A DNA stretch of 17,921 bases from Candidatus Gastranaerophilales bacterium (lineage in GTDB: Bacteria > Cyanobacteriota > Vampirovibrionia > Gastranaerophilales > Gastranaerophilaceae): the NCBI GenBank assembly GCA_944323095.1, contig CALURE010000016.1:1-17921 (forward strand), in the 5' to 3' direction. Shown piece by piece: positions 12,829 to 17,921 of this stretch (the first letter of the stretch is position 1; each line of letters begins with the position of its first letter). Under the pieces are notes generated by a model, which saw only the letters and a program-made list of their open reading frames with translations, made no database searches and had not been told where the DNA came from. The translations under genes and the position numbers were made by a program.

Positions 12829-13344
12829 TTATTGATCACTCTCATGGTGCTCGTTGTCTTTCATTAGTTTAGCAAAATCCGATGGTTTAATACTTTGAAC
12901 GAATTTTTTAAATTCCTGCGCTTCTTCCTCATCTTTAGCAGAATCTGTTGATACAGAGCCGTTTGAAATTACATTTGCGGTAACAAAAATCGGAGCATCC
13001 ACTCTAATTGCAACAGCTATAGCATCAGACGGTCTGGAATCAATCTCCAGCACATTGCCTTCATTATTAGACAGGTACAAAGTAGCATAATAAGTATCTT
13101 TTTCAACATCATTAATTTCTATTTTATCAAGATGATAGCCTGTTTTTTCAATAATGTTAATAATTAAATCATGAGTCATAGGACGTGCAACATTAAGATT
13201 TTCAATCTTTCTTATAATCGCACTTGCCTCTGCAGAACCTATCCATATAGGCAGAGCTTTTCTGTTTTCTTTATCATGCAAAACAACAATAGGAGAACCT
13301 GTTCTTGTATCAAGGGCAATGCCCATAACTTTCATTTCAATCAT
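12829..13344 (-). CDS. Bifunctional nuclease family protein (BFN/DUF151), 171 aa
   Basis: Member of the BFN domain family (PF02577), small proteins found in cyanobacteria, actinobacteria, Thermotoga and plants, with DNase/RNase activity reported for some. Hallmarks are present in order: MKVMGIALDTRTGSPIVVLH (4-23), then RKALPIWIGSAEASAI (28-43), RPMTHDL near 54-60, and VLEIDSRPSDAIAVAIR near 98-114 (the DSRPSDA segment is the most conserved part). The acidic tail after about 130 (DEEEAQEFKKFVQSIKPSDF) is common in the family. The start could be residue 1 or M4; GAAAGG lies upstream of the former. It has its own promoter (13378-13406) and is probably monocistronic. Confidence 0.94.
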   Translation of the reverse strand: MIEMKVMGIALDTRTGSPIVVLHDKENRKALPIWIGSAEASAIIRKIENLNVARPMTHDLIINIIEKTGYHLDKIEINDVEKDTYYATLYLSNNEGNVLEIDSRPSDAIAVAIRVDAPIFVTANVISNGSVSTDSAKDEEEAQEFKKFVQSIKPSDFAKLMKDNEHHESDQ

Positions 13345-13377
13345 TATTAATAAGCCTTTCTTAAATATTTTAACAAT

Positions 13378-13406
13378 ATTTTACCCTAATTAATATTAAC
13401 GGTCAA
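13378..13406 (-). promoter_or_regulatory. Promoter of the BFN gene
   Basis: On the minus strand TTGACC (13406-13401), exactly 17 bases, TAAAAT (13383-13378). The predicted leader is about 27 bases. It lies between the stop of the upstream 625-aa gene and the BFN start. Confidence 0.7.
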
Positions 13407-13413
13407 TATATTA

Positions 13414-15291
13414 TCAATAACCGGAAATTTTAACCAATCTCACGTCATCATGTCGTGCACAGTATTCAAGAACATCATCTGACAACATACTATCAGCATC
13501 AACACAAATTCCCATGATTTTAGGTCTTATAATCCCTTCATACATCGGATAATCCTTTGAAACTTTTCTTATTGCTTTTGCAAGTTCCGGGTCAAGCTTT
13601 TCTATTTCATCAAGAGTTGTTGTTTTAGCTATTTTTTGCATTCTTAAAGTATATTCTTTTTGAGAAAGGTTTAATTCTTTTTTTATCAACTCCGGAACAT
13701 AAGAACATGCGCGATCATTCAAATGAGCCTGTGTCCCTCGTACCATATTATAAGGAGTTTTCATAAAACCATCACTCCATATATCACATCCGGCCTGAAT
13801 AAAAGTATCACCTCCTTCTCTTGGTCTTACCGCAATACCAAAAACACCTTTTCCAAAATGCAAACCTTCAACTTTATTGCCGTTCTTGACAAATTCCCTA
13901 ATATCATCAACTCCGTCAAATCCCTGAAGTTTGCGCAATCCTGTACATATAAATTCATCTGGATTAGTTATTTCCATTGCTTCTAAATTCAGTATTCCCC
14001 TTTGTTCATTTGTCTGATGAATAGCAAGATTTTTATCAGTATCTTTAGACAGTTCTACAACTTTTACCCTCCTGCCTCTAATTAGTTCTTCCTTGTACGG
14101 CAATTTTCTAATATCATCAACCATTGCAGGAACAGGGTTATTTACCATATACATATCTTTATACATACTTTTTGTCTTTGTAAGCATTGTCCTATCTGAC
14201 TGTGGAATTGAATTCAGTATTGTTCTTATTGTTTTGTAATAATCATTCCTTAAATTTTCTACGGATGAAGTATTCAATTCTCTAAATATCTTCATTCTTG
14301 AAGCTAAATATTGAATACCGGAGACATCCACATTATTCGGCCGAATTGAGGAAACAAAACCGTCAAGTAAATTTTTCTTGTCTTCTGTTGACAATCTATC
14401 TAAATCATCAAGTCCAATGTCTTTCAGCTTGTTAAAATTCCGAAATTCAAGTAAATATGAATTTTCCCTTGAAATTTTACCGCCATCTGCAACTTTTAAA
14501 ACATCATCATAAGACAGATTTTTTCTAAAAACTTTTTCTAAAATATATGTTGAATCTTTCGGAGTTTGGCATAATTCTTTAATAATTTTTGAAGAATCTG
14601 AATTCCAAAATATTAAATTTTGGGGATTTTTAGTTAATTTAAGACATTCCGGCAGATATTTTACATTATTGTCATCAACATACCTTGCAATTTCAGGAAT
14701 TTTTTGAAGCCTGAAAAGTTTGATATCAGCCTTATAATCCAATAGTTCATAAAGTTTTTGTTCATTATCCAGAATATATTTTATTTGATTTTTGTTAAAA
14801 TGAGTAATCGGAATACGACCCAGCATATTTGCATCATACCCCTGCCCCAATAAATCAGGCAAAACTTCTCTTTTTGCAGTTACATCTGCTAAAGTATGTT
14901 GTTTTTGAAAATCTTTGAAAACATTCCTGAAAAAATTATTTATATCTCTATCTGACATATTTTTCTGCTTCAAAACAGGCATCAAATCGTCATATAAAGC
15001 TAATTTATCAACAGAGTCAATATTTTCGGCTATTTTAGGAGAAATATCATGTCTTGAATTTAGCATGATTTTGAACTGCGAAGGTTTAATAGAAGCAAGA
15101 ACGTCATTTGAAACACCTTTCAATGTTTTTGGAAGATTTGAAGAAAAACAATCCCCTTTTATAGGGCAATATGTTAATCCTTTTATGTTAATACGTTCTC
15201 CTGCCTGAACAAAATTCGTTTTACAGCTTGACTTCACCCCAACCCGGCACATCTTTTGTATAAGATTTATTCCTAAATCATATTTTCCCAT
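13414..15291 (-). CDS. Large lineage-specific protein with uncharacterised C-terminal domain (625 aa)
   Basis: No named family recognised. The start is ATG 15291, with a perfect GGAGG 7 bases upstream; the open frame continues to 15354 but without a ribosome site. There is no signal peptide and no membrane segment. The N-terminus has four cysteines (15, 23, 42, 48; C-x7-C-x18-C-x5-C), possibly a metal site. Residues about 50-390 look like a series of short helices with Leu/Asp/Lys repeats (LPKTLKGVSNDVLASIKPSQ, LPDLLGQGYDANMLGRIPIT) and could be an alpha-solenoid. The C-terminal 228 residues (398-625) look like a compact domain with KVVELSKDTDKNLAIHQT, HFGKGVFGIAVRPREGGDTF, QAGCDIWSDGFMKTPYNMVR and a final KIMGICVDADSMLSDDVLEY. 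An enzyme or effector-like domain is conceivable, but no catalytic motif is certain. It carries the TGKCAATTTTT box upstream. Confidence 0.85.
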   Translation of the reverse strand: MGKYDLGINLIQKMCRVGVKSSCKTNFVQAGERINIKGLTYCPIKGDCFSSNLPKTLKGVSNDVLASIKPSQFKIMLNSRHDISPKIAENIDSVDKLALYDDLMPVLKQKNMSDRDINNFFRNVFKDFQKQHTLADVTAKREVLPDLLGQGYDANMLGRIPITHFNKNQIKYILDNEQKLYELLDYKADIKLFRLQKIPEIARYVDDNNVKYLPECLKLTKNPQNLIFWNSDSSKIIKELCQTPKDSTYILEKVFRKNLSYDDVLKVADGGKISRENSYLLEFRNFNKLKDIGLDDLDRLSTEDKKNLLDGFVSSIRPNNVDVSGIQYLASRMKIFRELNTSSVENLRNDYYKTIRTILNSIPQSDRTMLTKTKSMYKDMYMVNNPVPAMVDDIRKLPYKEELIRGRRVKVVELSKDTDKNLAIHQTNEQRGILNLEAMEITNPDEFICTGLRKLQGFDGVDDIREFVKNGNKVEGLHFGKGVFGIAVRPREGGDTFIQAGCDIWSDGFMKTPYNMVRGTQAHLNDRACSYVPELIKKELNLSQKEYTLRMQKIAKTTTLDEIEKLDPELAKAIRKVSKDYPMYEGIIRPKIMGICVDADSMLSDDVLEYCARHDDVRLVKISGY

Positions 15292-15321
15292 TAAATATCC
15301 TCCAATGTTTCCCCTTACATA

Positions 15322-15354
15322 TTTATAAAACATTATTTTGAAAAAAATTGCCAA
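15322..15354 (-). promoter_or_regulatory. TGKCAATTTTT box plus TATAAA upstream of the 625-aa gene
   Basis: On the minus strand TTGGCA (15354-15349) continuing into ATTTTTTTC, then TATAAA (15327-15322) 21 bases later, 31 bases from ATG 15291. The box is also part of a near-palindrome AAAAATTG-C-CAATTTTT. Confidence 0.45.
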
Positions 15355-15368
15355 TTTTTACAATAATA

Positions 15369-15397
15369 TTTACGAAAAAAAATATTTATGTTATTAT
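15369..15397 (+). promoter_or_regulatory. Possible tRNA-Ser promoter
   Basis: TTTACG (15369-15374), 17 bases, TATTAT (15392-15397), running into TATAAATATACG. The predicted start is about 45 bases before the mature tRNA. Confidence 0.4.
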
Positions 15398-15413
15398 AAA
15401 TATACGCACATGT

Positions 15414-15431
15414 CGTGAAAAATATTTCACG
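15414..15431 (+). other. Perfect hairpin in the tRNA-Ser 5' leader
   Basis: CGTGAAA-AATA-TTTCACG, a 7-bp stem with a 4-base loop, ends 17 bases before the tRNA. There is no T-run after it, so it is not a terminator; it may influence 5' processing or bind a protein. Confidence 0.5.
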
Positions 15432-15448
15432 AACAATTAAATAGAATT

Positions 15449-15538
15449 GGAGTAGTGGCCGAGTGGCTGAAGGCGGCACCCTGCTAAGGTGTTATGTGGG
15501 TATAACCTGCATCCAGGGTTCAAATCCCTGCTGCTCCG
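15449..15538 (+). tRNA. tRNA-Ser (anticodon GCU)
   Basis: A 90-base class II tRNA with long variable arm. The acceptor stem GGAGTAG / CTGCTCC pairs with one G-U; the D-arm GCCGAGTGG...GGC is typical of tRNA-Ser; the anticodon loop CTGCTAA at 15481-15487 places GCT at 15483-15485, reading AGC/AGU codons; the variable arm occupies about 15493-15512; the T-arm is CAGGG-TTCAAAT-CCCTG. The discriminator base is G, as expected for serine. CCA is not encoded (TAT follows), so it is added after transcription. Confidence 0.97.
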
Positions 15539-15543
15539 TATTT

Positions 15544-15571
15544 AAAAGGCTTTCGGGCCTTTTATTTTTTT
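15544..15571 (+). terminator. Terminator after tRNA-Ser
   Basis: AAAAGGC pairs with GCCTTTT around TTTCGG, followed by ATTTTTTT, 5 bases past the tRNA. Confidence 0.9.
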
Positions 15572-15669
15572 AGGTGTTGCCTTATACTTTTTTAATGCTC
15601 ACAAAACGTTTTTTCTTCTTTCATATTTAAGTCTACTAAATTTTTTATTTATAAAATATATTTCAGGTA

Positions 15670-15700
15670 TTGACTGAGAGTAACTCTCAGTTTTTATAAT
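15670..15700 (+). promoter_or_regulatory. MerR-type promoter/operator of the cupin-CMD operon
   Basis: TTGACT (15670-15675) and TATAAT (15695-15700) are separated by 19 bases, two more than optimal. The spacer holds a perfect 19-bp dyad, ACTGAGAGT-A-ACTCTCAGT (15673-15691), overlapping the -35. Overlong spacing with a dyad between the elements is the hallmark of promoters twisted into activity by MerR-family activators. No merR-like gene lies in the window. Confidence 0.8.
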
Positions 15701-15740
15701 ATTAAATATATTTTTTTAGATACTTGAAGGAGACAAAATA

Positions 15741-16193
15741 ATGAAAAAAATATTATTAGTATTAACGTCAATTATAATAACAGGAGGTATAACTATGGCC
15801 AATGAATTAAACCAGCCGTTTGCAAAAGGAGAAATTAATCCTTACAGTAAATTTTTTACGGGTACAACTCACCTTCAAATGCTTGTAACAAAAGATGATA
15901 TATGGAATTCATCTATAGGCAATGTAACATTTGATGCAGGCGCAAGAACTAACTGGCACAAACATTCCGGAGGGCAAATTCTTCTTGTAACAGCCGGCGA
16001 AGGAAGATATCAGGAAAAAGGCAAAGAAATCCAAATTTTAAAAGCCGGTGATGTAGTAAAAATTCCGCCAAATGTTGAACACTGGCACGGCGCAGCTCCT
16101 GACAGCGAATTTGCACATATTTCTATAGAACCTAATTTACCAAACAATAAAACAACATGGCTTGAAATGGTAACGGATGAAGAATATAAATAA
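15741..16193 (+). CDS. Exported small cupin protein (150 aa)
   Basis: A single beta-barrel cupin of the type found with carboxymuconolactone decarboxylases and similar to (R)-hydroxynitrile-lyase-like cupins. Metal ligands are visible: H73, H75 and Q79 in NWHKHSGGQ and H114 in PPNVEHWHGAAP; AGEGRYQEKG and LKAGDVVKIPP are typical strands. The first start, ATG 15741 with GAAGGAG 9 bases upstream, adds a signal peptide (MKKILLVLTSIIITGG, possible cleavage TMA|NE at 18-21). A second ATG at codon 19 (15795) is preceded by a perfect AGGAGG with good spacing, so a cytoplasmic 132-residue form is also possible. It is the first gene of a two-gene operon, 10 bases from the next start. The substrate is unknown. 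Confidence 0.9.
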   Translation: MKKILLVLTSIIITGGITMANELNQPFAKGEINPYSKFFTGTTHLQMLVTKDDIWNSSIGNVTFDAGARTNWHKHSGGQILLVTAGEGRYQEKGKEIQILKAGDVVKIPPNVEHWHGAAPDSEFAHISIEPNLPNNKTTWLEMVTDEEYK

Positions 16194-16203
16194 GGATTGG
16201 TTT

Positions 16204-17052
16204 ATGTTAAAAAAAATATTAACATTATTTTTGGTTATGCTGCTTTCACAAAATTTTATTATTGCGGCAGCAGCAAAAAGTGAGGATAAAAAAATGACAA
16301 GAACAGATATTTGTAAAAAAAACTACAAAACACTATTTAAAGGTGAAGCCCTATCTAAAGAAGGCAGTGATCCTGAAATGATGGCTATTTTGCAAAAATA
16401 TATTTTTGGAGAAATTTTCACCATAGGAGAACTTGATATAAAAACAAGAGAAATGATCACTGTAACTTCTCTTGCAGTTCAGCAAACTTTACCTCAATTA
16501 AAAGCACATATTAATGCCGCTTTAAATGTCGGGGTAACACCGGTTGAATTACGGGAATCAATCTATCAGCTTGCACCTTTCATCGGTTTTCCTAAAACTT
16601 TAAATGCTCTCGCAGTATTAAATGAAGTATTTAAAGAAAAAGGAATTGAAACTCCTCTAAAATCAACGATTACAGTAAAAGAGGAAGACCGTTTTGCAAA
16701 AGGTCTGGAAATACAAAACCCTTTATACGGTGATGAAATAAAACAAGAAATGGCGGGACTGCCGGAAGACATGGGGGCTGAAGTTGCTAAATTCTTAACA
16801 GAAGTTTGTTTCGGAGACTTTTATACAAGAGAAGGACTTGACCTGAAAACAAGAGAACTACTTATGCTGAGTGCACTTGTAACAACCGGAAATAACCAAG
16901 TTACATTAAAAAGCCACATTAAAGGCAATTTAAAAGCTGGCAATTCAGAAGAAACAATTACCGCAGCAATTATTCAATGCCTGCCTTATGTCGGTTTCCC
17001 GAATACTTTATCCGCACTTAAAACATTAAAAGAAGTTATTAATCAAAAATAA
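16204..17052 (+). CDS. Double carboxymuconolactone decarboxylase (AhpD-like) domain protein, exported (282 aa)
   Basis: Two tandem CMD domains (PF02627). The first, about residues 55-145, has FGEIFTIGELDIKTREMITV, LKAHINAALNVGVTPVEL and LAPFIGFPKTLNAL; the second, about 190-280, repeats FGDFYTREGLDLKTRELLML, LKSHIKGNLKAGNSEETITA and CLPYVGFPNTLSAL. Both lack the CxxC pair of true AhpD peroxidase-reducing proteins, so a thiol-reductase role is not supported. ATG 16204 has AAGGA 6 bases upstream; the frame also opens at 16177 but that would overlap the cupin end. The N-terminus MLKKILTLFLVMLLSQNFII is a signal peptide. A second ATG at 16294 follows GAGGATAAAAAA, a good ribosome site, and would start a cytosolic form at MTRTDICKKNY. 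It probably works with the cupin on a small organic substrate. Confidence 0.92.
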   Translation: MLKKILTLFLVMLLSQNFIIAAAAKSEDKKMTRTDICKKNYKTLFKGEALSKEGSDPEMMAILQKYIFGEIFTIGELDIKTREMITVTSLAVQQTLPQLKAHINAALNVGVTPVELRESIYQLAPFIGFPKTLNALAVLNEVFKEKGIETPLKSTITVKEEDRFAKGLEIQNPLYGDEIKQEMAGLPEDMGAEVAKFLTEVCFGDFYTREGLDLKTRELLMLSALVTTGNNQVTLKSHIKGNLKAGNSEETITAAIIQCLPYVGFPNTLSALKTLKEVINQK

Positions 17053-17069
17053 ATTTTTATACTGATAAT

Positions 17070-17099
17070 AAAAATATGCCGGAATTCCGGCATATTTTT
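17070..17099 (+). terminator. Terminator of the cupin-CMD operon
   Basis: A perfect 30-bp palindrome: 13-bp stem (AAAAATATGCCGG / CCGGCATATTTTT) around AATT, ending in a T-run, 17 bases after the stop. Confidence 0.94.
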
Positions 17100-17491
17100 G
17101 TATTTTTAAGACAACATGCACCAGAGTAAATATAAATACGACAGAGTCATTTATATGCTTTTGTCAATTTCATAAACTTTTTCAGGGTAATAGCCCCTGA
17201 AATAACTTTATGGTGATAGAATTAATGAGTAGTTGAATATAAATAAACTTCTATTTAAAAATTAAATAGATAAAAAGATGGTATTAGCTAGGGAGTTTGT
17301 TTCTTATAAATAATATATTATACATTTTCTGCCAAAATATCGAGATTTGGATAATATATTAGCCAATATTCTAGAAAAATAGAATACAACAAAATGAAGT
17401 TGTGTTGTATTTTGTTTAAAAATATTAAATTAATAAAATCATTATATTAATAATTAAATAAAGGTTTTAAACTTTATGTTATAATAATTGC
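17100..17491. other. AT-rich gene-free stretch with three small inverted repeats
   Basis: No convincing gene on either strand. Three dyads are visible: TTTCAGGG/CCCTGAAA at 17180-17187 and 17195-17202 (7-base loop); CTATTTAA/TTAAATAG at 17251-17269; and AATACAACA/TGTTGTATT at 17383-17391 and 17403-17411, followed by TTTGTTTAAA and possibly a weak terminator. No known riboswitch or small RNA was recognised. Confidence 0.5.
17480..17485 (+). promoter_or_regulatory. Extended -10 element just before the membrane-protein start
   Basis: TATAAT with TGT before it, ending 6 bases before ATG 17492. No -35 is evident at 17 bases. The predicted transcription start coincides with the start codon, implying a leaderless mRNA. 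Confidence 0.5.
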
Positions 17492-17917
17492 ATGAAAATT
17501 ATATTTATATTATTTCCCATATTAATTTTCTTTGTTCTAATAACTTTAGCATTTTTTATAAAAAATATTTTTTTACAAAATTTGTTTTTCTGTATCGCAA
17601 GTGCTACATTGGGTATAATTTCAACATTTGTAGTTGTAGATAATTTTTACAAAAAAAACGAAATTATTGAAAATGAGAAAATATTGTTTTATTTAGCACA
17701 AAATTTCTGTAATTTAATACGAAATCTCTTTTATACATTATTAGCTTCATACACTGTAGATGTAAATCTTAAAAATAAGGAAATGTTTTTTAATGCTGAA
17801 TTATTAATTAATGAGACAGAAAAAGTAATAGAACAAATTAAAACTTTTAAAATTAATGATTATTCAGCGTCACCTTCACCATTGCTTTCGTTCTTAATTT
17901 TTTCGATAGCTTCTTGA
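17492..17917 (+). CDS. Small membrane protein, unknown (141 aa)
   Basis: Two hydrophobic N-terminal helices (about 1-23, MKIIFILFPILIFFVLITLA, and 28-48) are followed by a polar region with helical, Glu/Lys-rich character (KKNEIIENEKILFYLAQNFC, INETEKVIEQIKTFKIND). Probably inserted in the inner membrane with a cytoplasmic C-terminal domain. There is no ribosome site; the -10 lies directly before the ATG. The last 19 residues (after about 122) are encoded on DNA that also encodes the end of a minus-strand gene, and look less protein-like (YSASPSPLLSFLIFSIAS), so the end may be elongated by readthrough into the neighbour or by a lost stop. No family recognised. Confidence 0.6.
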   Translation: MKIIFILFPILIFFVLITLAFFIKNIFLQNLFFCIASATLGIISTFVVVDNFYKKNEIIENEKILFYLAQNFCNLIRNLFYTLLASYTVDVNLKNKEMFFNAELLINETEKVIEQIKTFKINDYSASPSPLLSFLIFSIAS

Positions 17918-17921
17918 AGAT
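17860..17921 (-). CDS. 3' end of an unidentified gene (start outside window)
   Basis: On the minus strand, reading in from the right edge, the frame LQEAIEKIKNESNGEGDAE ends at TAA 17862-17860. The acidic, helical composition looks like the charged C-terminal tail of a soluble protein such as a chaperone or ribosome-associated factor, but 19 residues do not permit identification. It overlaps the end of the convergent gene at 17492-17917 by 58 bases. Confidence 0.6.
   Translation of the reverse strand, partial: LQEAIEKIKNESNGEGDAE

Noticed and set aside
15349..15354. Sigma-54 promoter (TTGGCA) before the 625-aa gene
   Set aside because: There is no GC element at the required 5-base distance and the other two copies of the box also lack it.
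16177..16203. Start of the CMD protein at 16177
   Set aside because: It overlaps the cupin end and adds a charged stretch before the signal peptide; ATG 16204 has AAGGA upstream.
17860..17921. Calling the right-edge fragment DnaK
   Set aside because: The acidic helical tail fits many proteins; 19 residues lack any DnaK-specific motif.

Overview
The window is AT-rich bacterial DNA with standard code, short operons and good Shine-Dalgarno sites. A type IV pilin-like prepilin with the leader context FTLAEVLITLGIIGVV, a BFN (DUF151) nuclease, TrmFO, GroEL and many proteins of no recognisable family together suggest a gut Vampirovibrionia/Melainabacteria-type cyanobacterium (order Gastranaerophilales). 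This placement is an inference from gene content and style; no phylogeny was run.

Layout. 1-309 is the 3' end of groEL with its terminator. 422-2505 (minus) holds an EF-hand-like lineage-specific protein and cysK, with a (CCTAT)5 microsatellite between them. 2593-4091 (minus) is an anti-sigma / ECF sigma / Spy-CpxP-like operon. A compact promoter region (4141-4193), in which two opposed promoters share one -10, separates it from a translationally coupled pair of membrane proteins (4234-5396), which ends in trmFO on the other strand (5393-6697). 6759-7758 is a self-contained prepilin unit flanked by near-identical 30-base direct repeats. 7729-8184 is a gene-free island of interspersed palindromes and long imperfect hairpins. 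8490-10502 encodes a 670-residue membrane protein that appears to be an enlarged paralogue of the 4234/4770 pair. 10564-13344 (mostly minus) carries a DUF1858 redox-disulfide protein, several small or lineage-specific genes (one frameshifted near its 5' end, with tandem NPxYDAI repeats) and a BFN nuclease. 13414-15291 encodes a 625-residue protein of unknown function. 15449-15538 is tRNA-Ser(GCU). 15670-17099 is a cupin / double carboxymuconolactone-decarboxylase operon behind a MerR-type promoter (19-bp spacer filled by a palindrome). The right end has a short membrane protein that may be translated from a leaderless mRNA, converging on the 3' end of another gene.

How the genes work together. 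Housekeeping genes (groEL, cysK, trmFO, tRNA-Ser, BFN) are interleaved with lineage-specific accessory genes. Two regulatory themes stand out. First, a TGKCAATTTTT box lies 21-22 bases upstream of a TATAWA element before three unrelated lineage-specific genes, about 30 bases from each start codon, and could mark a shared regulon. Second, there are two stress-type circuits, the sigma/anti-sigma/Spy operon and the MerR-operator cupin/CMD operon; in the latter both proteins have gained signal peptides in front of what look like intact older start sites. No phage, transposase, CRISPR array or complete defence system was seen.
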